64,000 nt of DNA, taken from positions 270,001 through 334,000 of the forward strand of contig JACKEO010000001.1 in NCBI GenBank assembly GCA_020632955.1, written 5' to 3'. The stretch is from Alphaproteobacteria bacterium (GTDB lineage: Bacteria; Myxococcota_A; UBA796; GCA-2862545). A model generated the notes under the pieces. It saw only the letters and a list, made by a program, of their open reading frames with translations. It did not search any database and was not told where the DNA came from. Every line of letters begins with the position of its first letter. The first letter of the stretch is position 1. Below are positions 1 through 10,979 of the stretch, in pieces. Position numbers and translations under genes: made by a program.

Positions 1-632
<632 letters not shown>

Positions 633-737
633 ATGCCAAGACACTCGCTCGTCCCAAGACCCTCCCCCACGCGACCAGAGGTCACGCGAGGATCAGGCCT
701 CGACGACGAGGCATCTACCCGTCCATCCATCTCGTCA

Positions 738-748
738 TGTCAAAGAAG
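738..748 (-). promoter_or_regulatory. boxA-like antitermination motif in the spacer
   Basis: On the minus strand the spacer reads CTTCTTTGACA, close to the rRNA boxA core (TCTTTGA/AACA) recognised by the NusB-NusE complex. A related TCTTTGAAA lies in the leader before 16S. Motif match by eye only. Confidence 0.45.
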
Positions 749-786
749 CGGTCCTGACGGCGTCACGAGGCGGACCTGGTGACGCG

Positions 787-829
787 GACAGTCCCTGAAA
801 GGCAGATAGTGAGTGATGAAGAGCCGTCG
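787..829 (-). repeat. 3' arm of the pre-16S processing stem
   Basis: The plus strand here is nearly identical to the minus strand of the leader at 2418-2460 (shared core GCAG-TAGTGAGTG-TG, then GAGCC-GTCG). The two transcribed segments are therefore complementary and flank 16S. Most differences are transitions that leave G-U pairs. This is the expected shape of an RNase III processing stem. Confidence 0.75.
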
Positions 830-874
830 CTTACCTGGATGTTCCGCCGACCGAAGTCGGAGAATGGAACTCCT

Positions 875-2378
<1,504 letters not shown>

Positions 2379-2417
2379 TGATCTCTATTCAAAGGACGCA
2401 CCCTTCCGGATGCGCCT

Positions 2418-2460
2418 CGACGGGCTCACACCACTCACTACCTGCTTTTCAAAGACCGTC
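2418..2460 (-). repeat. 5' arm of the pre-16S processing stem, with boxA-like motif
   Basis: Leader segment complementary in RNA to the spacer arm at 787-829. At its 5' side the minus strand reads CGGTCTTTGAAAAGC (2444-2458), which is boxA-like. Between this arm and mature 16S is a second small hairpin (GGCGCATCC facing GGGTGCGTCC, about 2397-2419). Confidence 0.7.
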
Positions 2461-2600
2461 GGGACGCTTCGGCGAGATTCCTCTCGCACGCTGCAGTCCG
2501 TCCTTCGCTGCTATCGCCCGGCGCACCGTGCGTCCAGTCGGTCACTCCCGACCTCGATGCCGAGGCATCAGGGACACACCGCGTCGCGCGCAGCCCCCGG

Positions 2601-2629
2601 CATCTAACGACGCCTCGGGGCGGGTGCAA
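2601..2629 (-). promoter_or_regulatory. Putative rRNA operon promoter
   Basis: On the minus strand a -35-like TTGCAC (2629-2624) is followed after 17 bases by a -10-like TAGATG (2606-2601) and then a G/C-only discriminator, as expected for a stringently controlled rRNA promoter. It lies about 225 bases upstream of 16S and just past the stop of the preceding gene. The -10 match is weak. Confidence 0.45.
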
Positions 2630-2642
2630 GCATGTGTGATCG

Positions 2643-3074
2643 CTACATCAGGAAGACGAGCTTCCACGCCCAGGATGCCACCATCATCGCGAGGGTGGCT
2701 CCGGCGAGCCACCCCTCCCGCCCCGCCACGAGGGCGTCGATCCGGTCCCAGCGCGCGCGCGGTGCCACCACCTCGGCCCCCGCCACGCCCGCCACGCCCA
2801 CGACCAGCAGGAACAGCAGGGCCGCGAAGGGCTGGTTCACCACCCCCTCGACCACGCGCCCCTCCGCGAGCAGCGCGAAGGTGGTGGTGGCCCCGCACAT
2901 GGGACAGGGACGCCCCGTGAGCGAGAAGAAGGTGCAGGGGGGAAGGCCCAGCGCGCGGTGCGTGCCGTGGCCCGCCGCGGCGGGCTCGAGCCAGCGCGCC
3001 ACCGCCAGCACCGCCGTGCACGCGACCAGGAGCCCGACGTTGCCCAGGCGGGACCGCTGCCCGAGGGACATCAC
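2643..3074 (-). CDS. DUF2752 family small membrane protein
   Basis: A 143-residue integral membrane protein of the DUF2752 family, whose function is not established. The family signature is clear at about residues 44-65: a Pro-Cys, two Phe, then [12 protein letters not shown], giving a closely spaced set of cysteines at a membrane boundary. Hydrophobic stretches lie near residues 12-30, 78-105 and 122-142. The start is GTG at 3074 or the next codon, ATG; both overlap or abut the TGA of the ZapA-like gene, so the two are probably translationally coupled. It is the last gene of the smc-ftsY-zapA run and ends only 13 bases before the proposed rRNA -35 box. Family call firm, role unknown. Confidence 0.85.
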   Translation of the reverse strand: MMSLGQRSRLGNVGLLVACTAVLAVARWLEPAAAGHGTHRALGLPPCTFFSLTGRPCPMCGATTTFALLAEGRVVEGVVNQPFAALLFLLVVGVAGVAGAEVVAPRARWDRIDALVAGREGWLAGATLAMMVASWAWKLVFLM

Positions 3075-3430
3075 TCCTCCCCGGGTCCGCCGGGGAGGCC
3101 GGTGTCCAGACGCACCGCCACACCGGCGAGCTGCCGCTCCAGCTCGTCCAGGTCGCCGATCACGGCGGCCTGCAGGCGTCGGAAGTCGCCCGCGATGTTG
3201 AGCGCCGTGAGCATCGCGACCGTGTAGGCATCGAGGCCGCGGGAGGAGCGGGCCAGCTCCTCCATCCGGGCGTCGACGTACCGGGCCACCTCCTGCAGAT
3301 CGACGCCATCCTCGTCGGACTGCACGGTGTAGGTCTGGCCGCGGACGGTGATCCGGGTCTTGATCGCGCCCTCCGGTGCTCGCCTAACGTCCCCATCGTC
3401 CGCCGGCCTGACGGCCGAGCCGCGGTGCAC
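3071..3430 (-). CDS. zapA: ZapA-like cell division protein
   Basis: Contains a complete ZapA domain: [18 protein letters not shown], then a helix with [12 protein letters not shown] and a C-terminal coiled coil ending in GGPGEE. ZapA binds FtsZ and promotes Z-ring assembly. The start is a problem. The domain begins at an ATC codon (3364-3362) with a perfect GGAGG five bases upstream, giving a typical 97-residue ZapA. In-frame canonical starts are farther out: GTG at 3430 (used here) and ATG at 3466, the latter overlapping the ftsY stop, and both add a low-complexity Arg-rich extension. Follows ftsY and is coupled to the DUF2752 gene. Confidence 0.75.
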   Translation of the reverse strand: MHRGSAVRPADDGDVRRAPEGAIKTRITVRGQTYTVQSDEDGVDLQEVARYVDARMEELARSSRGLDAYTVAMLTALNIAGDFRRLQAAVIGDLDELERQLAGVAVRLDTGLPGGPGEE

Positions 3431-3452
3431 GCACGAAGCCGCCCGCCGCCGC

Positions 3453-4625
3453 CTAGACGATCGCATCCACGAAGGCGTCGACCTCGAAGGGGCGCAGGTC
3501 GTCGACCTGCTCGCCGATGCCCAGGAAGGCCACCGGCAGCCCGAGCTCCGCGGCGAGCGCGAGCACCATGCCGCCCTTGGCCGTGCCGTCGAGCTTGGTC
3601 ACCACCACGCCGGTCAGCGGCGTGGCCTCGTGGAAGGTGCGCGCCTGGGACATGGCGTTCTGGCCCATCGTGCCGTCCACGACGAGGAGCGTGGCGTGCG
3701 GGGCGCCCGGCACCTTCTTGTCGATGACGCGCCGCACCTTCGTGAGCTGCTCCATCAGCGGCCGCTTCGTCTGGAGCCGCCCCGCCGTGTCCACGATGAC
3801 CACGTCGCTGCCCCGCGCGAGCGCGGCATCGAGGGCGTCGTAGACCACGGCGGCGGGGTCGGCCCCCTCGTCCTGCCGCACGAGATCGGCGCCGGCACGC
3901 TCGGCCCAGACGCCCAGCTGCTCGGCCGCCGCGGCGCGGAAGGTGTCGCCGGCCGCCAGGAGCACCTTGTGCCCCTCCCTGCCCCACCGGGCGGCGAGCT
4001 TGCCGATGGTGGTGGTCTTGCCGCTGCCGTTGACGCCCACCACCAGCAGCACGAAGGGACGGGCCGCCGCGTCCAGGGCGAAGGGTGCGTGCACGCCCCC
4101 CAGCAGGCCACGCACCTCCTCGCGCAGCGCCGTGCGCAGCGCCGCCGGGTCGGTCTCGCCCGCCTTCACCCGGCTCCGCAGCGCGCCCACGAGGCGCTCC
4201 GTGGTGGGCACCCCCACGTCCGCGACGAGCAGGGTCTCCTCCAGGCCCTCCAGCAGGGCGGCGTCCACGACCTCGCGACCGAACAGCGTGTCGAGGCGAC
4301 CCTGGAGCACCTCGCGGGTGCGCGCCATGCGCTGCGCGAGGCGGGCGGCGAGCCCCACGGGCGCCGGCTCCGCGGCCACCGGAGCCACCCGCTCGGCCGG
4401 TCGCTGCGCCGTCGCGAGGTCGGGCGTGCCCGGGAGCTCCCTGTCCTCGAGCGCGCCGACGGCACGACCGGCACCCTGGCGCCCGCGCAGGAGCACGGCG
4501 CCCACCACGAGGGCGAGCAGCACGCCGCCGCCCACGAGCCACGGGGTGGCATCGGGCGTGTCGACGGCATCCGACGGCACCAGCGTCTGGTCCGCCGTGG
4601 CGGTGGGGAGGATCAGGGGGAGCAT
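3453..4625 (-). CDS. ftsY: Signal recognition particle receptor FtsY
   Basis: SRP receptor GTPase, 390 residues, which docks ribosome-SRP complexes at the membrane for co-translational insertion. The NG domain is complete: G1 loop [10 protein letters not shown] at about 197-206, DTAGR at 279-283, TKLDG at 343-347, and the C-terminal [12 protein letters not shown] motif. Unlike E. coli FtsY it has an N-terminal transmembrane helix (about 28-47) instead of a long acidic A domain, so it is probably membrane-anchored. It follows smc after 49 bases, a common smc-ftsY arrangement, and its end overlaps the longest reading of the ZapA-like gene. Confidence 0.95.
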   Translation of the reverse strand: MLPLILPTATADQTLVPSDAVDTPDATPWLVGGGVLLALVVGAVLLRGRQGAGRAVGALEDRELPGTPDLATAQRPAERVAPVAAEPAPVGLAARLAQRMARTREVLQGRLDTLFGREVVDAALLEGLEETLLVADVGVPTTERLVGALRSRVKAGETDPAALRTALREEVRGLLGGVHAPFALDAAARPFVLLVVGVNGSGKTTTIGKLAARWGREGHKVLLAAGDTFRAAAAEQLGVWAERAGADLVRQDEGADPAAVVYDALDAALARGSDVVIVDTAGRLQTKRPLMEQLTKVRRVIDKKVPGAPHATLLVVDGTMGQNAMSQARTFHEATPLTGVVVTKLDGTAKGGMVLALAAELGLPVAFLGIGEQVDDLRPFEVDAFVDAIV

Positions 4626-4674
4626 CGGGTCTCCGAGGCGCGGGATCGTCGCGGCGCCCGCCCACGCCGCCGCA

Positions 4675-7600
4675 TCAGTCCACCCGCACCGAGGTGCTCG
4701 CAGAGCAGCCAGGGGTGGGCATCGTGATGCCGTAGAGCGTGTCGGCGCACTCCATCGTCTTGCGGTTGTGCGTCACCACGAGGAACTGGGTCTTGGCCGA
4801 CATCTGCCGGATCATGTCGTTGAAGCGGGCCCCGTTGGCCTCGTCGAGCGGCGCGTCGACCTCGTCGAGGATGCAGAAGGGCGACGGCTTCACCGAGAAC
4901 AGGGACAGGAGCAGCGCGATGGCCGTCATGGCCTTCTCGCCGCCCGACAGCAGGCCGAGGTGCTGCATGCGCTTGCCCGGAGGACGCACGAGGATGTCGA
5001 CGCCGGTCTCCAGCAGGTCCTCCTCGTCGGTGAGCTCCAGCCGGGCCTCGCCCCCGCCCACCAGCTCCGGGTAGGCCTTGCGGAAGGCCTCGTCCACCCG
5101 GTCGAAGGCCTCACGGAACCGCTCGCGGCAGGTGCGGTTCATCTTCGCGATGGCCTCGCGGATGCTCTCGACGCTCTCCTGCAGGTCGGCACGCTGCCCG
5201 TCGAGCTCCGAGAAGCGGCCATGCAGCTCGGCGTACTCCTCGAGCGCGGTGAGGTTCACCTCGCCGATGCGACCCAGGGCCTCGCGCGCGACCTCCAGCT
5301 CGGCGACCAGGCCCGCCACGCCGTCGGCGTCGTCGAGCAGATCGGCGTGGAGCACGAAGGCCTCCACCCCCTCCACCTGGCGACCGCCCAGCTCGAGCCC
5401 GTCCCGCACCTCGGGCGGCGCCTCCAGCACCACCGCATCGCGCTGCCGGAGCTGACCGAGCACCTCGTCCAGCTCCACCTGGTAGCGCTCGCGGATGCGC
5501 TGCACGAGCGCGTCGCGCTCGGTGACCAGCTGGTGCTCCCGCTGCTCCTCGCGCAGCAGGTCGGTGCGGAGCACCTGCGCCTCTGCCTCCTTGCCCTCGA
5601 CGAGGGTGGCGAGCGCGTCGCGCTCCTCGGCGAGCCGAGCGGCGCGCGTGCGCGCCTCGTCGAGGGCCTGCGACGCCTCCTGGCGCTCGGGCGCCAGGGC
5701 ATCCAGTCCGGCCCGCGCGGTGTCGCGGGCCTCGGCCGCCTGGGCCCGGAGCCGCTCCAGCTCCCCGATGCGCTGCCGCGCGGCCTCCCGACGGACCTCC
5801 GCCCCCTCCGCCTCGCGCGCGGCCGCCTCGCAGGAGGCCAGGAGACCGGCGCGGCGTTCGCGGAGGGTGGACCGTGCGTCGCGCGCCGCCTCGAGGGCAC
5901 GCTGGGCGTCCGCCAGCCGCGTGGCCGCCTGCTCCACGCCGGCGCGGGCCTCGCCCAGGGCCCCCTCCCCGGCCTGGGCCTGCGCCGCGACCGCGCGCAG
6001 CTCGGCCTCCGCCTCGGCGAGACGGACGCCCACGTCCTGCGCGCTCGCCTCCAGTCCGGCGCGCTCCTCCTCCAGGGCGTCGCGCCGCTCCGCGAGCACC
6101 TCCACCTGACGCTCCGCCGCCTGGTGGTCGGCATCGAGGCGGGCCAGCACGAGCTCGTGCTCGGCCACCGCCCGCTCCGCGTCCCGCACCGCAGCCTGGG
6201 CGGCCGCAAAGGCCTGACCCGCCCGCTCCGCCTGGGCGCGCGCCTTGTCGAGCGCGGCGCGTCCCTGGCCGACCTCCTCCCGGAGGCGCTCGCGCCGCAC
6301 CGCCACGTCGGCCGTCTGGGCGCGGACCTGCTCCCACGTCTCGACCCGCACCTGCTCGAGGCGGACCGCGAGCTCCGCACGCCGTGCCGCCCGGAGCTCC
6401 TCGAGCTCGGCGTGGCGCGTGGCGAGCCACGCCTCGACCTCGGCACGTGCGGCCTCCAGCGCCTGCTGGCCGGCCTCGGCCACCTGCGCGATGGCGGCGT
6501 CCCGCCGCGCGACCTCCTCGGCCACCTGCGCGTCGAGCCGCTCCCGATCCGCCTGACGCCAGGATGCCCGCTCCTGCTGCAGGGCGCGGACCCGGGCCTC
6601 CGCCTGCTCCCGGACCTGGGCGATCACCGCCGACACCCGATCGAGGGCGTCGTGCTCCGCCAGATCCACGGCCTCCGTGGTCTTGCGCACCGCGATCGAG
6701 GCCCCCTCCACCCGGGCTCGCGCCGCCGTGCGCTCCACCTCGAGCGCCGCGAGCTGGGCGGCCGCGGCCTCGCGCTCGGTGGCGAGCTCGGCCAGCTGCT
6801 CCCCACGCCGCGCCGCCTCGACGCCGCGTCCCGCGGGATCGGGCAGCACCACCACCCCGTCGGGCTCGATGCGGAGACCGGAGCTGCGGACGACCGCCCC
6901 GCCGGCCCCGTGGAGGTGGACGCCGAGCGCGGCGTCGAGATCCTCCACCACCTCCACGTGCCCCAGCAGCCGCGCGACCCGCGGGCCTTCGGGGCCGGCC
7001 ACGATCACGCGCGCCGGACCCACGCCCGCCGCCGCGTCGAGCGCCACCGCCACCTGCTCGGGCGCGAGCACCGGGAGCACGAGCCGGTCGCCCAGTGCGG
7101 CGTGCACCCAGGCGCGGTCGTCGGCGGGCACGTCCAGCACGTCGAGCAGCCGGGGCGCGTCGGGGAGCGCACGCGCCACGGCCTCGTCGCCCGCCTCCAG
7201 CGCCGCCGCCGCGCGCTGCTCCGCGTCGAGCGCGGCGAACCGGCCCTCGAGCTCCCGCTGACGACGCAGGGCCACCGCCTGACGGGCCTCCACGTCGCCC
7301 AGCGCCTCCCGCGCCTCGGCGAGGCGCGCCTCCGCCTCGGACCGGCGCGACCGGGCCCCCTCCACCGCCTCCCGCTGCGCCTCGCGAGCCGCGGCCTCCG
7401 CCGTGGCCACGCCCGTGGAGACCTCGCCGAGCGCGGCGTCGATGGCCGCCTGACGCCGGGCGTCCTCGGCCTCGTGGGCCGCCTCGGCCTCGGCGCGCAC
7501 CCGCGCGAGCCGTCCATCGGCCTCGGCACGCGCCTCCGCGAGCGACGTGCGCTGCCGGGCCTCCAGCTGCTCCACCTCGCCCCGGCGCGCGCGCTCCTCG

Positions 7601-9228
7601 TCGGCGCGACGTCCGGCCTCCTGCCGCTCCTGATCGCGCAGCGCGTTCTCGAGCTGCTGCGCCACGCGGCCCACGCGCGCCGCCACCTCCTCGTCGGCCT
7701 GCCCGGCGGTGGTCTCGGCGGCGGCCACCGCCTCGTCGAGGGCGACCGCGAGCGCGTCCAGCTCGAGCTCGGCGTGGCGCACCGCGTCGCGTGCGTGCAG
7801 ATCGGCCTTCTCGCGACGCTCGACCTCGGCGCGGGCCTCGTCGCGGGCCGCCCGGAGCGCCTGGCTCCCTCCGCGACGCTCCGCGAGCACCTGGGCCGCC
7901 ACCGTGACCCGCTTGCCCACCACCACCTGCTCGTGGACCACCTTGTCCAGGCGTTCCGTCGCCGCAGCGAGTCGGGCGGGGAGCTCCTGCGCCCGCTGCC
8001 GCAGGGCCTCGACGCGCGCGGCGAGCACGGCGTGCGCCTGCCCGCGGCTCGCCTGATCGCCCTCGGCGACGCGGAGCAGCCCGCGCGCGCCGTCGAGGGC
8101 GGCCTGGGCCGACGTCACGACCTCCTCGGCGCCCGCGGCCCGCTCCTGGGCCTGCGCGAGCTCCGGATCGACCTGGAGCAGCTCGCCCGCCGCGCGCTCG
8201 GCGAGCGCTGCCGCCTCGGTGGCCCGCGCCTCGTCCCGGGCCGCCTCGGCGATCGCGTCCTCCAGCTGCTGGGCCAGCTCGCCCTCGCGCAGGTCCTGCA
8301 GGGAGCTCGCGGCCTGCGTCTCCCGCAGGCGGGCGTCGACCTCCGCCAGGCCGTCGCGGGCCCGCTCCGCCGCGTCCTGCGCCACGCGGGCCTCGCCCCT
8401 GCGCAGCTCGAGCGTGGCGCGGGACTCCTCCAGGGCCGCCTCGAGCTCGGCGAGCGCCCCCCGCCCCCCGCCGAGGGTGCCCCGCAGATCGGACACGTCG
8501 GCGTCGACGTCGGCGAACTTCACCACCCCGAGCGCGATCTCGCGCTGCCGCACCAGCGCCCGGAGCCGCCGGTACTGGGCGGCCTTCACGCCCTGGCGCT
8601 CCAGCGTCTTGAGCCGCCGCTCCATCTCCTCGGCCACGTCGGCCGCACGATCGAGCTGCCCACCCGTGGCCTCGAGCTTCGACAGGGCCTCGGCGCGCCG
8701 CTTCTTGTAGCGGGTGATCCCGGCCGCCTCGTCGACCAGCGCACGCCGGTCCTCGGGGCTCGCGGTGACGATCTTGTCGATGCGTCCCTGCTCGATGAAG
8801 CTGTAGAGGTTGTTGCCGACGCCCGTGTCCATGAAGAGGTCGACCACGTCCTTGCGACGGACCCGGGTCTGGTTGAGCAGGTACTCGCTGGCCCCGCTGC
8901 GGTAGAGGCGCCGCGCCACGTGCAGCTCGGTGAAGCGCGCCAGCTCACCGGGGAAGGGCTCGCCGCCCTCCGACGACAGCACGAGGCCCACCTCGGCGTA
9001 CCCGACCGGCTTGCGCTCCGCGGCGCCCGCGAAGATCACGTCGGCCATCTCGCCACCGCGCAGGCTCTTCGCGCTCTGCTCGCCGATGACCCACTTCAGC
9101 GCGTCGACGACGTTCGACTTGCCGCAGCCGTTCGGACCCACGATGCCCGAGATGCCCGATCCGAAGGTGAGCACCGTGCGGTCCGCGAAGGACTTGAAGC
9201 CGTGCAGCTCGAGGCGTCGGATGCGCAT
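4675..9228 (-). CDS. smc: Chromosome segregation ATPase SMC, long form
   Basis: SMC protein, the core of condensin, which folds and segregates the chromosome. It starts at ATG 9228 with MRIRRLELHGFKSFA, the usual SMC N-terminus; an upstream in-frame start would only add an Arg-rich tail. Walker A GPNGCGKS is at 31-38, signature LSGGEK at about 1427, Walker B FCILDEVDAPLDEAN at about 1451-1465. A hinge-like segment lies near the middle, between two very long Ala/Glu/Arg-rich coiled coils. At 1,517 residues it is about 300 longer than typical bacterial SMC (1,150-1,200), with the excess in the arms. No scpA or scpB lies nearby. Confidence 0.96.
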   Translation of the reverse strand: MRIRRLELHGFKSFADRTVLTFGSGISGIVGPNGCGKSNVVDALKWVIGEQSAKSLRGGEMADVIFAGAAERKPVGYAEVGLVLSSEGGEPFPGELARFTELHVARRLYRSGASEYLLNQTRVRRKDVVDLFMDTGVGNNLYSFIEQGRIDKIVTASPEDRRALVDEAAGITRYKKRRAEALSKLEATGGQLDRAADVAEEMERRLKTLERQGVKAAQYRRLRALVRQREIALGVVKFADVDADVSDLRGTLGGGRGALAELEAALEESRATLELRRGEARVAQDAAERARDGLAEVDARLRETQAASSLQDLREGELAQQLEDAIAEAARDEARATEAAALAERAAGELLQVDPELAQAQERAAGAEEVVTSAQAALDGARGLLRVAEGDQASRGQAHAVLAARVEALRQRAQELPARLAAATERLDKVVHEQVVVGKRVTVAAQVLAERRGGSQALRAARDEARAEVERREKADLHARDAVRHAELELDALAVALDEAVAAAETTAGQADEEVAARVGRVAQQLENALRDQERQEAGRRADEERARRGEVEQLEARQRTSLAEARAEADGRLARVRAEAEAAHEAEDARRQAAIDAALGEVSTGVATAEAAAREAQREAVEGARSRRSEAEARLAEAREALGDVEARQAVALRRQRELEGRFAALDAEQRAAAALEAGDEAVARALPDAPRLLDVLDVPADDRAWVHAALGDRLVLPVLAPEQVAVALDAAAGVGPARVIVAGPEGPRVARLLGHVEVVEDLDAALGVHLHGAGGAVVRSSGLRIEPDGVVVLPDPAGRGVEAARRGEQLAELATEREAAAAQLAALEVERTAARARVEGASIAVRKTTEAVDLAEHDALDRVSAVIAQVREQAEARVRALQQERASWRQADRERLDAQVAEEVARRDAAIAQVAEAGQQALEAARAEVEAWLATRHAELEELRAARRAELAVRLEQVRVETWEQVRAQTADVAVRRERLREEVGQGRAALDKARAQAERAGQAFAAAQAAVRDAERAVAEHELVLARLDADHQAAERQVEVLAERRDALEEERAGLEASAQDVGVRLAEAEAELRAVAAQAQAGEGALGEARAGVEQAATRLADAQRALEAARDARSTLRERRAGLLASCEAAAREAEGAEVRREAARQRIGELERLRAQAAEARDTARAGLDALAPERQEASQALDEARTRAARLAEERDALATLVEGKEAEAQVLRTDLLREEQREHQLVTERDALVQRIRERYQVELDEVLGQLRQRDAVVLEAPPEVRDGLELGGRQVEGVEAFVLHADLLDDADGVAGLVAELEVAREALGRIGEVNLTALEEYAELHGRFSELDGQRADLQESVESIREAIAKMNRTCRERFREAFDRVDEAFRKAYPELVGGGEARLELTDEEDLLETGVDILVRPPGKRMQHLGLLSGGEKAMTAIALLLSLFSVKPSPFCILDEVDAPLDEANGARFNDMIRQMSAKTQFLVVTHNRKTMECADTLYGITMPTPGCSASTSVRVD

Positions 9229-9556
9229 GGGGCTCCGGCGGGAGGCGGTCCCACGGAGGGCCCGGATAGCGCCCGGGCCCCCGCCCCGCACGCAGGATCC
9301 AGCCCGCCGACGCGGCGGGAGGATCGGTCGAACCGGTGACGGATCTGCGACGGGAGTTGTTCGAACGGCTTTCGTGGCACGTCAACCCCGTCCGGGTAAC
9401 AGGACTGTCGGACGCCAGAGACGTCCGTGCGCAGGTTGGGGGCCGTGAGGAGTTCCCCCCCTGATCCCCGGTCCCCAACCCGCGCACCCTCTCTGACCTC
9501 CCTGCCCCTGCACCCCCAGCGCACCGCCCGGTGGGCGCCACCGTGGACGTCGGGAG
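9229..9556. other. Intergenic region upstream of smc
   Basis: About 330 bases between the smc start and the transporter stop; I see no gene. On the minus strand TTGACG (9385-9380) could be a -35 box for smc but has no convincing -10 box (GAACAA/AACAAC at the expected spacing). An imperfect GC hairpin with arms GCGC-ACCG and CGGT-GCGC lies at 9519-9538, just past the transporter stop, without a T-run. The GTTCGAAC near 9359-9366 resembles a tRNA T-loop but has no supporting stem. Confidence 0.4.
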
Positions 9557-10978
9557 CTAGAGCAGCAGGCCCGCCACGGCGCCCGTCATGCACGCGGCGA
9601 GGGCGCCTCCGAGCATCGCCCGCACGCCGAGGGAGGCCAGGTCGCCCATGCGCTCGGGCGCGATGCCCCCGATGCCCCCGAGCTGGATGCCGATGCTGGC
9701 GAAGTTGGCGAAGCCGCAGAGCGCGTACGACGCGATCACCGCCCCGCGCTCGGTGATCACCGGCGTGTCGCCCCCGAGCATGGCGCCCAGGTGGATGTAG
9801 GCGACGAACTCGGTGAGCACGATCTTCTCCCCGAGGAGGCCGCCCACCACCACCACGTCGGACAGGGGCACGCCCATCACCAGCGCCACCGGCGCGAAGA
9901 CCCAGCCGAGGATGCGCGCCAGCGTGAGCGGCTCCGCGGCCACCTCCCCCGCACAGGTCCAGCCCGCGACGGGACCCTCGGGGCAGAAGCCCACGGGCAC
10001 GTGCCCCACCGCGAAGTCCACCATGGCCACGAGGCCCACGATGGCGATCAGCATGGCCCCGACGTTCAGTGCCAGCTTCATGCCGTCGGTGGCGCCGTTC
10101 GCCGCCGCCTCCATCACGTTGGCCGCGTTGCGCTCCACCGAGACCTTCACCGCCCCGCGCGTGGCCGGCTCCCCGTCCTCGGGCACCATGACCTTGGCGA
10201 TGGCGAGCGCCGCGGGCGCCGACAGGATCGACGCCATCACCAGGTGGCCGGCGATGTTGGGGATGTCGTCGAGGAACTTGACGTACGCCCCCATCACCCC
10301 GCCCGCGACCGTGGCGAAGCCGCCGGTCATCACGGCCATGAGCTCCGACCGCGTCATCGCGCCCACGAAGGGACGCACGAGCAGCGGCGCCTCGGTCTGC
10401 CCCACGAAGATGTTGCCGGCAGCCGACAGGCTCTCGGCGCCGCTGGTGCCGAGGGTGCGCACCATCGCGCGCGCGAGGACCTCCACCACGAGCTGCATCA
10501 CGCCGAGGTGGTACAGCACCGCCATGAGCGACGAGAAGAAGACGATCGTGGGCAGGATCCAGAAGGCGAAGGTCTTCACCGGCGGCGAGACCTTGCCCAC
10601 GATGGTCTGCGCCTCCCCGCCGATGACGATCTCGTGCGGCTCGATGGTGCCGAACACGAAGGTGGCGCCCTCCTCCGAGAAGGCGAGCAGCTGGTTCACC
10701 GCGCCGTCGACCACGCCGTAGAAGAAGCCGGCCGCCGCGGGCGAGAGCACCACGAGCCCGAGGGCGAGCTGCGCCACCGTGCCCCAGAGCACGGGCTTCC
10801 AGGAGATGCCGCGCCGGTTCTCCGACAGCAGCCAGGCGAGGCCCACCAGGGCGAGCAGACCCAGGGCGGAGGTGCCCCGCTCGAGCCAGGTGGTGGTGTG
10901 GGGCACGAAGCGCCCCTCTGCCGCCGCCGCCGTCGCCACCCACAGCCAGAGCACGCACACCTCCGCGCGACGGCGCAT
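9557..10978 (-). CDS. Concentrative nucleoside transporter (CNT/NupC family)
   Basis: A 473-residue inner-membrane protein of the CNT family, which imports nucleosides with H+ or Na+. The family core is visible: the segment NIFVGQTEAPLLVRPF, then MTGGFATVAGGVMGAYV, and the C-terminal half with GALLGGDTPVI-like and ANFASIGIQLGGIGG motifs. It begins with a signal-like hydrophobic stretch and a short periplasmic loop, then about ten helices. One base separates its start from the deoA stop, so deoA and this gene form one minus-strand unit: phosphorylase plus uptake of its substrate. Substrate range (pyrimidine or broad) cannot be read from sequence. Confidence 0.92.
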   Translation of the reverse strand: MRRRAEVCVLWLWVATAAAAEGRFVPHTTTWLERGTSALGLLALVGLAWLLSENRRGISWKPVLWGTVAQLALGLVVLSPAAAGFFYGVVDGAVNQLLAFSEEGATFVFGTIEPHEIVIGGEAQTIVGKVSPPVKTFAFWILPTIVFFSSLMAVLYHLGVMQLVVEVLARAMVRTLGTSGAESLSAAGNIFVGQTEAPLLVRPFVGAMTRSELMAVMTGGFATVAGGVMGAYVKFLDDIPNIAGHLVMASILSAPAALAIAKVMVPEDGEPATRGAVKVSVERNAANVMEAAANGATDGMKLALNVGAMLIAIVGLVAMVDFAVGHVPVGFCPEGPVAGWTCAGEVAAEPLTLARILGWVFAPVALVMGVPLSDVVVVGGLLGEKIVLTEFVAYIHLGAMLGGDTPVITERGAVIASYALCGFANFASIGIQLGGIGGIAPERMGDLASLGVRAMLGGALAACMTGAVAGLLL

Positions 10979-10979
10979 C

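Larger units (their letters stand above)
633..874 (-). other. 16S-23S internal transcribed spacer without tRNA genes
   Basis: About 240 bases separate 16S from 23S. I looked for the tRNA-Ile and tRNA-Ala genes common here and found no T-loop, anticodon arm or CCA end on the minus strand. The spacer holds a boxA-like motif and one arm of a long stem that can pair with the leader upstream of 16S. Confidence 0.8.

Noticed and set aside
2643..3364. 6S RNA downstream of zapA, a common location in other bacteria
   Set aside because: zapA is directly coupled to the DUF2752 gene with no gap, and no 6S-type bulged helix is visible.
3943..9339. A 1,798-codon open frame on the plus strand opposite ftsY and smc
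   Set aside because: Antisense to conserved genes, repetitive Arg/Ala/Leu composition, no recognisable motif.
9351..9380. tRNA-like T-loop GTTCGAAC upstream of smc
   Set aside because: The flanking bases cannot form a T stem, and no anticodon arm or acceptor stem is found.
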